Positions 38,019 to 47,361 are shown, counted from the stretch's first letter. The stretch is 64,000 nucleotides of DNA from GCA-2746365 sp963711255 (GCA_963711255.1 CAVQDO010000011.1:147196-211195); one strand, 5' to 3'. Notes: generated by a model from the sequence alone, not told the origin. Numbers and translations: made by a program.

Positions 38019-39419
38019 ATGTCTGCTAAAAGAACAAGACGACGCAAGAAACGCCTGCCGGAAGAATGTGTTGAAGTTGAAATTACCGGGATGTCTAATG
38101 AAGGCAGGGGTATTGCGCACATTGATGACCGTATTGTCTTTGTTGATCAGGCGCTGCCGGGTGAGCGGGTACTATTTAAATACACACGCTTAACTAAAAA
38201 CATAGCTGAAGGCAGTGCCGTTGAAGTTTTAACTGCATCGGATTTACGCGTTGAGCCGAAATGTGAAGCTTTTAAAATGTGCGGTGGTTGCAGTTTGCAG
38301 CATATGTCATCGGCAACACAGATTGAATTGAAACAGGCTATGCTGTTTAATCAGCTGGATCATCTTGGCGTGACAGCGGCCGAGATAATTGAGCCATTGC
38401 TGGGCCCTGAATACGGTTATCGCCATAAAGCGCGCCTGGGTGTGCGCTATGTGCACAAAAAAGAAAAAGTGCTGGTCGGATTTCGTGAGCGTAACTCGGG
38501 GTTTTTAACTGACACTTCACGCTGTGAGGTGTTGCACCCATCTGTTGGTGAACATCTGCAGGAGATTGCAGACTGCATCAATCAGCTGCAAGAAAAGCGC
38601 AGCATACCGCAAATTGAAGTTGCGGTTGGTGATAATCAGACGGTTCTGGTATTTCGTCATCTTGAGCCGCTGCCAGAATCCGATCGCCAGTTGCTCAGCG
38701 AGTTATGCAAGACGCATTCATACGTGGCTTACCTGCAGGCCGGAAAACCAGATGACCTGGAATTATTATATCCGCAGCAGGTTGAGCCGCTTTACTATAT
38801 GTTGCCTGTGACTGGGTTGCCTGTTACTGGGTTACCTGTAGCTGGGCTACCGGTAACGGACGATGCAGTAGATGCGATAAGAATAGAATTTCAAGCATCC
38901 GACTTTACCCAGGTTAACCCGGAAATAAATAAGCGTATGGTTGCCAATGCGATTGATTATCTTGGCCTGAATAAAAACGACAGGGTGCTGGATCTATTTA
39001 GTGGTCTGGGTAATTTCTCACTGGCGATGGCGGTGCGGTGTGATCATGTAACTGCTGTTGAAGGCTCGCTGGCGATGGTGAAAAAAGCGCGTGAAAACGC
39101 GGCGCTAAATTCAATTGAAAACGCTGAGTTTATTTATGCTGATTTATACAGCGATGAGGTTTTGACTGCGCCGTGGTTAAAACAGAAATACGATAAGATC
39201 CTGCTTGATCCGCCGCGTTCGGGAGCTGCTGCAATATTACCCGCATTGAAAAAAATGCAGGCAAGTATCATTGTTTATGTGTCCTGTCATCCGTCAACAC
39301 TGGCACGTGATGCCGCTGTTCTTGTTGATGAACTGGGTTATAAATTAAGTCGGGCAGGAATTATGAATATGTTTCCGCATACCGGCCATGTCGAGTCGAT
39401 TGCAGTATTCGAGAAATAA
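38019..39419 (+). CDS. rlmD: 23S rRNA (uracil-1939-C5)-methyltransferase RlmD
   Basis: The 466-residue protein has an N-terminal TRAM domain (about 15-70), the four-Cys iron-sulfur site (CEAFKMCGGCSLQ and a later Cys in SRCEVLH), a SAM-dependent methyltransferase domain (LDLFSGLGNFSLAMA) and the catalytic Cys in VSCHPSTLARD with PPRSGA. An in-frame repeat insert (see 38802-38861) lies in the middle. cysM-rlmD order is shared with Pseudomonas and others; relA, the usual next gene, is absent and the signalling cluster follows. Confidence 0.94.
   Translation: MSAKRTRRRKKRLPEECVEVEITGMSNEGRGIAHIDDRIVFVDQALPGERVLFKYTRLTKNIAEGSAVEVLTASDLRVEPKCEAFKMCGGCSLQHMSSATQIELKQAMLFNQLDHLGVTAAEIIEPLLGPEYGYRHKARLGVRYVHKKEKVLVGFRERNSGFLTDTSRCEVLHPSVGEHLQEIADCINQLQEKRSIPQIEVAVGDNQTVLVFRHLEPLPESDRQLLSELCKTHSYVAYLQAGKPDDLELLYPQQVEPLYYMLPVTGLPVTGLPVAGLPVTDDAVDAIRIEFQASDFTQVNPEINKRMVANAIDYLGLNKNDRVLDLFSGLGNFSLAMAVRCDHVTAVEGSLAMVKKARENAALNSIENAEFIYADLYSDEVLTAPWLKQKYDKILLDPPRSGAAAILPALKKMQASIIVYVSCHPSTLARDAAVLVDELGYKLSRAGIMNMFPHTGHVESIAVFEK
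38802..38861 (+). repeat. 15-base tandem repeat inside rlmD
   Basis: Four consecutive 15-base units, all in frame, at 38802-38816, 38817-38831, 38832-38846 and 38847-38861. The first two differ by one base; the last two are more divergent. They add LPVTG, LPVTG, LPVAG and LPVTD to RlmD, at a point between the iron-sulfur region and the methyltransferase core. Confidence 0.8.
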
Positions 39420-39435
39420 TAGCTAACTTTTTTTG

Positions 39436-39469
39436 GCCAATATTCTAGCCAGTATTCTAGCCAATATTA
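39436..39469. repeat. 12-base tandem repeat across the FHA gene stop
   Basis: Units of the form GCCAATATTCTA repeat almost three times, spanning the end of the FHA gene. On the minus strand each unit reads AATATTGGCTAG, so the terminal codons and stop have been copied in tandem. The function, if any, is unclear. Confidence 0.65.
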
Positions 39470-40168
39470 AAGCGCATCTGTACACCAGCGACTTCTATGA
39501 CGTCATCATCAGAAAGTGGTTGCTGTTTGTTTATCGGTACATCATTTACCAACGGCATTTTGTTGTCTTTGCCGGCGTCAACAATAATGAGGTAGTAACC
39601 AGCCGGTCTGCGTGTAATGGCTGCTACCTGAACACCAGGTTTGCCCAGCGTCGTTAAAATCTTTGTCAGTTTTAATTCTTTACCGGCGTTTGCGCCAGAA
39701 GTAAGCTGTAGTTTGGCAGAGCCCGGGCCAGATGTCGTGGAACCGGCCGATGCCAGATCGGCTGCAATTTTGCCGATGGATTTTTCAAGGTTTTTATCTT
39801 CTTCCTCGGTTTCCGGCATGCCTTCAGCATCCGGGCGAATTATCATGGTTTTTTCGAATTCGTTTTCACCGTCTTCAGCACTGGCATTGATGTACCTGAG
39901 TTCATGCTTGCCAATTATGATACATTCGCCATTCTGTAAAGCGTGTTTACTGATTTTATTGTCACCAATAAAAGTTCCGTTGGTGCTGCCCAGGTCCTCA
40001 ATGAACGAATCATTCAGGATGGTGAGTATTTTCGCGTGAGTGCCACTGACCGCCAGGTTGTCGATATGGATGTCATTCTCGGGCTTACGGCCGATAGTTA
40101 GATATTTCTTTATCGAGCTCGTATTCTCTGACAACGTCGCCGTTAAAGCTGAGTACTAGTTTAGCCAT
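39457..40168 (-). CDS. Dual FHA-domain protein, frameshifted near the start
   Basis: The natural start is the ATG at 40166-40168, giving MAKLVLSFNGDVVREYELDK, the usual opening for this family. One extra base (in the A run at about 40103-40110) then shifts frame. The rest of the protein is open to 39457 and begins with YLTIGRKPENDIHIDNLAVS, then DLGSTNGTFIGDNKI, a canonical FHA phosphothreonine-binding domain. A second, degenerate FHA-like domain follows from about residue 140. It is the third gene of an operon with a Ser/Thr kinase and PP2C phosphatase, so it is a likely kinase substrate or scaffold. Confidence 0.82.
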
Positions 40169-40223
40169 TGTGAGTCCTTACAATACATTTTTATTATGTA
40201 TTTTTATTAGTATGTCTCTTATT

Positions 40224-41048
40224 TTAAGAGAATAAGTTAAAAAAGCGAGAAAACAGGCCATTTTTAGCTGGAAATGATTTCACCGGCTTAATCAGCAGTG
40301 CAGAAATATTATCTTTACCACCGTATTCATTAGCCAGCTGTATTATTTCTGCTGCGGCTTTTTCCAGGTTGTCACTGTTTTCTATCATTGCAGTCTGAAT
40401 CAGGTGGTCTTCAATCATATCGGTGACACCGTCTGAGCACAGCAGATAAAGATCATCAACCATGGCGATGTCTTCCTGAATATCAATCTGTACATTACTG
40501 TCTATGCCAACAGCACGGGTAACAAGATTTTTATTCAATGAGTTACGGGCCTGCTCAGGGGTGTAAAAGCCGCGATCAATAAGTTCCTGCATCAGGCTGT
40601 GGTCACGAGTGATTTGCTCCAGTTCGCCATCACGCAGACGGTATAACCGAGAATCTCCAACGTGTGCCACGGTGAAGCGATTGTCGTAAAAAAGGGTGAC
40701 AACAACGGTTGTGCCCATGCCTCTATATTGTGAATTGGCTTCAGATGAGTCATGTACGTTTTTATTGGCAAGAGTTACCGCATCATGGACAATCAGACTT
40801 TCAGCACTGTAGCCCGTATCTTCATCTGTTTCGCCGGTATTTATTCTTCTGAGCTGTTCCTGGATGTGCTCCAGAATGGTACTGACTGTTATTGCGCTGG
40901 CCATTTCCCCGCCGCGGTGACCGCCCATACCATCGGCCAGTACTGCCAGCGCTAAATTTTCATCACAGCCAATTGCATCTTCATTATGGTCACGCAGTGA
41001 GCCGACATCGGTTTGACCATAGAGCAGAATTTTCCCTTTTAAGCTCAT
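40224..41048 (-). CDS. PP2C-type Ser/Thr protein phosphatase
   Basis: The 274-residue protein has the PP2C (PPM) motifs in order: GQTDVGSLRDHNEDAIG, ALAVLADGMGGHRGGEMAS, TVAHVGDSRLYRLRDGE, LYLLCSDGVTDMIED and EYGGKDNISALLI, with Asp residues that bind two metals. It is soluble and dephosphorylates phospho-Ser/Thr proteins. It overlaps the 3' end of the CHASE2 kinase gene by 4 bases, so it is probably the kinase's antagonist. A homologous trio of kinase, phosphatase and FHA protein controls type VI secretion in Pseudomonas, but no secretion genes are seen here. Confidence 0.93.
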   Translation of the reverse strand: MSLKGKILLYGQTDVGSLRDHNEDAIGCDENLALAVLADGMGGHRGGEMASAITVSTILEHIQEQLRRINTGETDEDTGYSAESLIVHDAVTLANKNVHDSSEANSQYRGMGTTVVVTLFYDNRFTVAHVGDSRLYRLRDGELEQITRDHSLMQELIDRGFYTPEQARNSLNKNLVTRAVGIDSNVQIDIQEDIAMVDDLYLLCSDGVTDMIEDHLIQTAMIENSDNLEKAAAEIIQLANEYGGKDNISALLIKPVKSFPAKNGLFSRFFNLFS

Positions 41049-43738
41049 TTTGCTTTGCCTTCAGCTGCCATGATACGTAGACATTTTTTGATGTCTTCGA
41101 CCATTTCTTGGCCGCGTTTGTATCGTTTTTCTATGTCTTTTGCCATAGCCCTGTTTACGATCACGGTGACACAGCGTGGCACTGCAGGATTAATGGAATC
41201 AGGGTTAACGTGCTCCTCATTGGCAATTTTGTACATCAATGTGGCCATGGAGTCCCCGGTGAAGGGCAACTGCCCGGTTACCATCTGGAACAGCATCACG
41301 CCCAGTGAGAAAATATCAGATTGCCCGGTAACCTTTTTACCGGCCAGCTGTTCTGGTGACATGTAAGAGGGTGTGCCCAGTACCATACCGGTTTTTGTCT
41401 TGCTCGAATCGGTGATGCGGGCAATGCCAAAGTCTGTGATTTTGCAGGAATCGGTTTCCGGATCCCACATAATGTTAGCCGGTTTGATGTCGCGGTGTAC
41501 CACGTTGTACTGGTGGGCATAGTCGATGCCATCTGCTGCGCGAGAGATAATCGATAATACTTTGCCAATTGGCAGCAGTGTATCGGGCTTTATGTATTTG
41601 CTTAGATCGCTGCCTTTAAGAAATTCCATCGCGATGTAAGCGAGGTCATGTTCTTCACCGGCATCAAAAATGGTGACGATGTTTGGATGTGTCAGACGAC
41701 CTGCCGTTTCAGCTTCACGGAAGAAACGCTCCTTAACTTCAACCAGTTCGTCGTCTTCAAACTCCTGTGACAGTGCCATGGTTTTGATTGCCACGGTACG
41801 AGAAATTTTTGGATCTTTACCAAGATAGACTGCGCCCATAGCTCCTTTGCCCAGTTCGCGATCTACTTCATAGCGGCCAAGCATGGGTTTTTCGACTCCG
41901 CTGCCATCGAGCGCCAGGGTACCGCCGGGAGAAGAGTTGCCGCCACCGCCAAGAATAACGGTTTCTTCCAGTGACTGTGCGCGGTTAGAACGCTGCTTAA
42001 TATCACGGAACTTGCTATCAAAATCTGACATGTAATCGTAAACTGATTTGGCCTTGTTGAACTGGCGTTTACGCTCATAGTCCAGGGCCAGGTTATAGAG
42101 CAGTTCGAGCGCTGATTTATCCAGCGGTAATTTGCGGAATTTTTCGAATGCCATGTCCAGCTGTCCCTGGCCCTGAAGTGAAAGGCCTAGCATGCGGTTG
42201 CTTTCTGCGGATTCGATATCAAGCCGTGCCTTGCCTTTTTCAGACAGGAAGAAACGTTTGGTTGTTAGCAGAATATGTGCGCTGGCGAGCAGTAAACCCG
42301 GCATCATTAATTGTAGCCACATTCCCTGGGTCGTCATCATTACATAGTGCGTGATGAATAATGCCATTAGCAGGATAGCGGTAATAACAAAGCCGATGAC
42401 GGCGCTCAGTCTTGGCAGCAGAAACATAATATACAGTGCCACCAGGATAAAGGCGGCAAGCCGGGCATAAAAGCCCCATTCTGGCTGGATAAAAAAGTCT
42501 TCGTTAAGGATACTGGAAACAGAGTGCGCCAGCGTTTCTACGGGCGACATTGTTGGGTTGATGGGGGTTACAAATGTATCGCCGACGCCCAGAGCGGTGG
42601 CACCGATAAGGACAATTTTATCTTTGTATTTATCGGCAGGAATTTTTCCCTGCAGGACATCAAAGAATGAGTCGACGGTAAAAGCATTCTGTCCATCTTC
42701 TTCGTGGTAGAAAAAGGTGTTCATCAGTGAGTAACCATCGGTTTTAATGTTTAGTCGGCCAAGTTGTACGCTGGAACCAACGGTGATTTTGATATCGTCA
42801 ACGCCAAGGTTTAAACTTTTTGCTGCCAGCATCAGCGCCATAGAAGGGTAGAAGTCACCATAAAAATCGATAACCAGCGGTTCTGTGCGGATACTGCCAT
42901 CGACCTCATCAGGTAATGGCACAGAGGCGCCAATGGCGTCAGTATATTTGCCAAGGATTTCTATTGGCGGGTAAGCGTCAACAACGGGCAGCGGGTAAAA
43001 ACCCTCGGGGTTTGTTGCCGGGCCGTCGATAATATTGTTTTCAGACAGTTTATTTCTCGCAACATAGGCTGGTAGTTCTTCATCAGGCTGCCCGAATGGC
43101 TGGCCCTGTACAACAGGCATATAAAAGATGACATTGCCTGCAGTTTGTATACTTTGCGCCAGCGCGTTATCGGTATCCAGCATAACTTCAGCAGAGTTGA
43201 TGTACTCTAAGTAGGCATTTAGTTCCTCAGCTACCTGGTATCGAAGCGGAGACGATTCAAGTGCATCGGCAATAGTCTGTACCGCGGCCTGTCCTTTTTT
43301 ATCGCGTTTGCTTTTTACCAGTTCACGGCTGTCTTCGATAGCAACAGATAATTCCTCGACCAGCGCGGGCACGGAAGAGATGCTGCTTTCTTCAAAGGCC
43401 TGTTTGAGTTCGCGAATAAACTGTAAGCCGGGGTCCAGCTGTGGTTCTGAAAAGAATACGGTCTGGCCAACAGCTTTGGCGCCGCCACCGGCAAGAATAT
43501 CGTGCATTTGTGCGTGTATATCGCGCGGCCATGGCCAGCGGCCGATATTATCGATACTCTGGTCGTCTATAGCGATAATGGCTATTTTATCGCTGGCTAT
43601 ACGTGATGATGATTTAACGCCAAAGTCATAAGCACTGCGCTCCAAACTGGCGATGAAGTCGGAGCCGGCAAAGATCAGGAAAATAAAAGTAATAACCAGA
43701 CCGGTAAACCAGTCGCTTTTAAAAACTCCATTTTTCAT
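41045..43738 (-). CDS. CHASE2-domain Ser/Thr protein kinase (Hanks type)
   Basis: The 897-residue protein has an N-terminal membrane helix, a periplasmic CHASE2 domain (about 30-410; AIIAIDDQSIDNIGRWPWPR), about three helices (430-500), a short TPR-like segment (LLYNLALDYERKRQF) and a C-terminal Hanks kinase domain (about 625-885). Kinase motifs are complete: GKGAMGAVYLG, VAIK, VVHRDIKPANIM, DFG and GTPSYMSPEQLA. It should sense an extracytoplasmic cue and phosphorylate partners such as the FHA protein. It is the first gene of the kinase-PP2C-FHA operon. CHASE2 is shared with the cyclase at 27808-30015. Confidence 0.93.
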   Translation of the reverse strand: MKNGVFKSDWFTGLVITFIFLIFAGSDFIASLERSAYDFGVKSSSRIASDKIAIIAIDDQSIDNIGRWPWPRDIHAQMHDILAGGGAKAVGQTVFFSEPQLDPGLQFIRELKQAFEESSISSVPALVEELSVAIEDSRELVKSKRDKKGQAAVQTIADALESSPLRYQVAEELNAYLEYINSAEVMLDTDNALAQSIQTAGNVIFYMPVVQGQPFGQPDEELPAYVARNKLSENNIIDGPATNPEGFYPLPVVDAYPPIEILGKYTDAIGASVPLPDEVDGSIRTEPLVIDFYGDFYPSMALMLAAKSLNLGVDDIKITVGSSVQLGRLNIKTDGYSLMNTFFYHEEDGQNAFTVDSFFDVLQGKIPADKYKDKIVLIGATALGVGDTFVTPINPTMSPVETLAHSVSSILNEDFFIQPEWGFYARLAAFILVALYIMFLLPRLSAVIGFVITAILLMALFITHYVMMTTQGMWLQLMMPGLLLASAHILLTTKRFFLSEKGKARLDIESAESNRMLGLSLQGQGQLDMAFEKFRKLPLDKSALELLYNLALDYERKRQFNKAKSVYDYMSDFDSKFRDIKQRSNRAQSLEETVILGGGGNSSPGGTLALDGSGVEKPMLGRYEVDRELGKGAMGAVYLGKDPKISRTVAIKTMALSQEFEDDELVEVKERFFREAETAGRLTHPNIVTIFDAGEEHDLAYIAMEFLKGSDLSKYIKPDTLLPIGKVLSIISRAADGIDYAHQYNVVHRDIKPANIMWDPETDSCKITDFGIARITDSSKTKTGMVLGTPSYMSPEQLAGKKVTGQSDIFSLGVMLFQMVTGQLPFTGDSMATLMYKIANEEHVNPDSINPAVPRCVTVIVNRAMAKDIEKRYKRGQEMVEDIKKCLRIMAAEGKAK

Positions 43739-44038
43739 TGATTAGCCCCTTCGGATTTTTATTATTATATTGGTTTAAGCTTGAAAACGTCCTGTTCAAT
43801 GCTTTTTTTATATTTATTTATTAGTTTTATATGTGCAGTTAAGATTATTTTAGACGTAAAAATAACCCTGCTTCTTTATACTAGTAAAAATAATAACAAA
43901 AACAACTACTTTTAGTGAGTTGAGGGCGATATAGTATTTCGGGTACAGGTAGTCATGTTAGCGTTTCCTAAACTAACACTTTTGCCATGCGAGGTTCCCG
44001 CCCGGCAAAAGTTTTGCCGGGCAAAGAATCCAGAGGAA
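43739..44038. other. Intergenic region, AT-rich, with a palindrome
   Basis: No gene is seen. The part next to the kinase start is AT-rich and probably holds its promoter. A perfect palindrome, GCCCGGCAAAA at 44000-44010 with its inverse at 44012-44022, lies 17 bases past the sppA stop; it lacks a T-tract on the sppA side, so it may be a weak or Rho-assisted terminator or an extragenic palindrome. Confidence 0.45.
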
Positions 44039-44980
44039 TTATCTGGGGGTTGTGCTGAAAAGTTGTGTGCTGATAACCTGCGCCACTGTAGTGCCAAGGC
44101 GTTCAGCAAATCGTTCCAGGATATCGTCCTGTACCGTGTAGTCAACAATGGTCTCTGCACCAATGACTTCCCGTGCTACATGGCTGGAACTTGCAAGTTC
44201 GTCGACCATGCCTATGTTTACAGCGGCTTCACCGGTCCAGATTAAACCGGAAAAAATGCCTTCAACGTCTGTATTGAGACGGTCACCACGGCCTTCTTTT
44301 ACCGCCTTAATAAACTGCTGGTGAATTTCCGTCAGCATGCTTTGCATATGGGCTTTGGTTTGTTCGTTTTCCGGTAAAAATGGATCAAGCAGTGCCTTGT
44401 TTTCACCAGCGGTTAAAGTGCGTCGCTCTACGCCGAGTTTTTCCATGGCATCAACAAAACCAAAATTGTCCATACGGACACCGATAGAGCCGACGATGCT
44501 GGCTTTATCGGCATAAATTTTATCGGCAGCAGCAGCGATGTAATAACCGCCAGAGGCACAGATGTCTGTAATTACTGCATATAACGGGGTTTCTGGATTT
44601 TCTTTTCGCAAACGTAGAATTTCGTCATAGATGTAACCGGACTGTACCGGTGAGCCACCGGGACTGTTAATCCTTAAAATGATGCCGGCACTGTTCTCGT
44701 TATCAAAGGCAGCGCGTAACGCGGTAACAATATTATCTGCATTGGCTTTTTCTGTATCAGCAATAACGCCGGTTAAATCAATTAGTGCTGTGTGTTTGTC
44801 ATTAAGCTCAGCCTGGGTGAGGCTTACATTGCCATACAGGTAAATAATGGCACCAATATAAGCAAAGGTTAGCAGTTTAAAAATAATCCCCCAGCGGCGT
44901 GAGCGGCGCTGTTCTTTTAAGCTGGCTTCAGCAAGTTGGGTAACAACTTCTCTTTCCCATGAAGTGTTATTGTCAGACAT
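44039..44980 (-). CDS. sppA: Signal peptide peptidase SppA, short form (S49)
   Basis: The 313-residue protein has an N-terminal membrane anchor (IFKLLTFAYIGAIIYLYG) and one S49 domain (about 75-285). The catalytic Ser lies in ICASGGYYIAAAADKIYA with SIVGSIGV following, and the catalytic Lys in GENKALLDPF. This short class removes cleaved signal peptides in the inner membrane. It is last in the rluC-HAD-sppA run, 34 bases after the HAD gene; the same order is common in Pseudomonas. Confidence 0.92.
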   Translation of the reverse strand: MSDNNTSWEREVVTQLAEASLKEQRRSRRWGIIFKLLTFAYIGAIIYLYGNVSLTQAELNDKHTALIDLTGVIADTEKANADNIVTALRAAFDNENSAGIILRINSPGGSPVQSGYIYDEILRLRKENPETPLYAVITDICASGGYYIAAAADKIYADKASIVGSIGVRMDNFGFVDAMEKLGVERRTLTAGENKALLDPFLPENEQTKAHMQSMLTEIHQQFIKAVKEGRGDRLNTDVEGIFSGLIWTGEAAVNIGMVDELASSSHVAREVIGAETIVDYTVQDDILERFAERLGTTVAQVISTQLFSTTPR

Positions 44981-45014
44981 AATATTTTCCTGCAGTTACA
45001 ATTATAATAATGGG

Positions 45015-45680
45015 TTAATTATGGTTTAAATAGTCGGATAAATCAGTGATATCGTTTAAACAGGTTAACGGATTAAACTGTTTTAATGTGGCTTCATCGT
45101 GTACCCCGTGGGTTACACCTATGCACGACATGTCAGCATTATTTGCCATTTTCAGATCATGTTCACTGTCACCTATCATGAGTGCCTGCGCCGCTGAGAA
45201 GTTCAGTTGTTTAAGAATTTCATGCAGCATATCAGGCTGTGGCTTGGATTTGCTTTCATCGGCACAGCGTGTGGCCACAAAATACTCAGCGACATTGTGC
45301 TCGGCAATAGACTGTTCCAGCCCGCGCCGGCTTTTTCCGGTTGATATTGCCAGCGTGTACCCCTGAGCACGTAATTCGTCCAGCAAAATATTAACGCCAT
45401 CAAACAGCGGTGCCGGTACTTTATTGTCAAACAGGTAATGCTGACGATAAGCATCGGCAATTTTGATTAGCTGCTTTTTGTCCTGGTCGCGGTTTAATTC
45501 CGGATGCAGCATTTCAACAGCTTCCGCCAGGCCAAGGCCGATGACATTTTTTGCCTGTTGTGCTGTTACTTCTATATTGAGTGCTTTTTTGCTGGCGAAT
45601 TGCAAACTGGTTACGATGCGCTCAATAGAGTCTACCAGGGTTCCGTCCCAGTCAAAGACCAGCAGGGGATACTGTTTCAT
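45015..45680 (-). CDS. HAD-superfamily phosphatase (phosphoglycolate phosphatase-like)
   Basis: The 221-residue soluble protein has the HAD motifs FDWDGTLVDS (nucleophile Asp), ISTGKSRRGL (motif II), SKPQPDM (Lys) and MIGDSEHDLKMA (motif IV). It is of the HAD-IA class with a cap of about 60 residues, as in Gph-type phosphatases. The substrate is not known. It overlaps the rluC stop by 4 bases, so it is translationally coupled to rluC. Confidence 0.88.
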   Translation of the reverse strand: MKQYPLLVFDWDGTLVDSIERIVTSLQFASKKALNIEVTAQQAKNVIGLGLAEAVEMLHPELNRDQDKKQLIKIADAYRQHYLFDNKVPAPLFDGVNILLDELRAQGYTLAISTGKSRRGLEQSIAEHNVAEYFVATRCADESKSKPQPDMLHEILKQLNFSAAQALMIGDSEHDLKMANNADMSCIGVTHGVHDEATLKQFNPLTCLNDITDLSDYLNHN

Positions 45681-46649
45681 TGTTTCTGCCGTAGATTGTT
45701 TAAAATTAAGCTTAAGTCGTCGCTGAGTTCCGCTTCTATATCAATAGGGTCGGAGAGGGGCAGATACAAGTGCTGGGCATGAAGAAAAAGCCGTTTTAAT
45801 CCGAAGTTGCGAAATTTTTTATTGGTTATTTTGTTGCCGTATTTACTGTCGCCAACAATGGCATGGCCGCAATGTTGTGCATGCACACGGATCTGGTGTG
45901 TGCGGCCGGTTTCAATGTTGATTTTCATTAAGCTGCAGGAGCCTGGATGGTCTTCATCGTTGTCGTTTGCTGTGAATATTTCTACGGGCTCAAAATGACT
46001 GACTGCTCTATCACCGGATTCATCGGCCTGCATGATATGTTCACCGCCGCGCTTGATTTTACTGATGCCGATGTCAACGGTCCTGGCGCCGCCATGCCAG
46101 ATGCCAGTCCAGCAGTGCCAGGTAGGTTTTTTCAATATGAACGGTTTTTTCGTGGCGCAGAAGTTCATGCAGTTGTGCCAGCATTTGCCTGTTTTTTGCC
46201 AGCAGTAAACAGCCGCTGGTTTCCCGGTCGAGCCGGTGAACCAGTTCCAGTGTCTGATCTGGCATTATCTGGCGGAAGGCTTCGATAACACCAAATCGCA
46301 GGCCGCTGCCTTTATGAACTGCGATTCCAGAGGGTTTGTTTATGGCAATGAGGTTATTATCCTGATATATGATGGAGCTGCTGAGTGCCTTCGTGATTGA
46401 ATCAGGTACCTGTTCATCCTGATTTTCATTGACACGTATTGGCGGCAGGCGAAGGATGTCATCAGCCTGTAATTTGTAATGCGGTTTCTTACGGCCACTG
46501 TTAACCCTGATCTGCCCACTGCGCAACAAACGGTAGATATGGCTTTTAGGTACACCCTTAAGGTGTTTGCAGAGGAAATTATCAATACGCTGTCCGGCCT
46601 GTGACTCTTTGATGGTTACCTGGCTGACTTTGTCTTTGTCTGTTTGCAT
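45677..46649 (-). CDS. rluC: 23S rRNA pseudouridine synthase RluC, frameshifted
   Basis: Two frames (46074-46649 and 45677-46168) make one RluC/RluD-type enzyme of about 320 residues. The N part has an S4 domain (RIDNFLCKHLKGVPKSHIYR) and the pseudouridine-synthase start with the catalytic Asp in ELVHRLDRETSGCLLLAKN. The C part continues with GRTHQIRVHAQHCGHAIVGD. The shift lies at about 46105-46112, where an extra G turns KTYLALLTGIWHGG into another frame. RluC modifies U955, U2504 and U2580 of 23S rRNA in E. coli. It is divergent from rne as in E. coli. Confidence 0.9.
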
Positions 46650-47361
46650 TACTAAAAAATGATATCGCTTAAGTGTACGGTCTTTGCTGGTCGTTAAGTG
46701 TGATTATAAGGCTGGGAGTACTTTGGTCATGTAAATCATGATCTTTGTTAAGCTAGAAAAATCAGCAGTTTACACTTTAAATGATCGTAAGATTGAACAT
46801 TTAAGGATAATAGTTGACCAAAGCTGTACATTTTGACAGACTTGTCAGGTCAGATGCCAGCAATATTAGCTGCCACATCTGTAAGGAATTTGCCAGAAAC
46901 TAAAAAAAACAGGCACAGATAATGGATTACGAACTTGATGAATGGTCATCAAGGCAGCGACAAAGCTGCGAATACGCCGAAGATACATACCACATCGACG
47001 CTTTTACTTAAAAGCATATATTTAACGACTGGTGATTCGAGCAACAGACTAAATTTTTATGTGTTTGCTTCATTAATTATTTCCCTCAATTTTTTTGCAG
47101 GGTTTCTAAAGCAAATATAAATTAACTAGTAACAAATATTTTAACTAATGATACTTCCGATACTAATCACTAATAACGCCGTTACTCTGCCAGAGTCAGC
47201 ATCCTATGAGTTCGCATACCTTGCGATACTGATGTTGTTTACTCTTTGTGCATTGCAGTACGTGGGTCGTCGTCGCCTGTTATATACAGGCGGACAACAG
47301 GACCTGTTGCGAGTCGTTAGCGATGGTTTAAGTGCGGAATCAATAACAGGTTTAACTGCAA
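46650..47361. other. Intergenic region between rluC and rne, long rne leader
   Basis: About 710 bases with no convincing gene. Short open frames at 46935-47120 and near 47148 have no family match or ribosome site and the second overlaps rne. In E. coli the rne mRNA has a long 5' untranslated region that lets RNase E regulate its own message; the size and position of this gap fit the same arrangement. A TTGACA hexamer occurs near 46835 but no well-spaced -10 element was found. Confidence 0.55.
47271..47308 (+). promoter_or_regulatory. Hairpins in the rne leader
   Basis: CGCCTGT (47274-47280) pairs with ACAGGCG (47286-47292) around a TATAT loop, and AACAG (47296-47300) pairs with CTGTT (47304-47308) just after, 55 bases before the rne start. 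A cluster of hairpins in this position matches the kind of leader structure bound by RNase E for autoregulation in E. coli; that role is inferred. Confidence 0.45.

Noticed and set aside
44000..44022. Terminator for sppA
   Set aside because: Perfect palindrome but no T-tract on the sppA side; recorded only as a palindrome.
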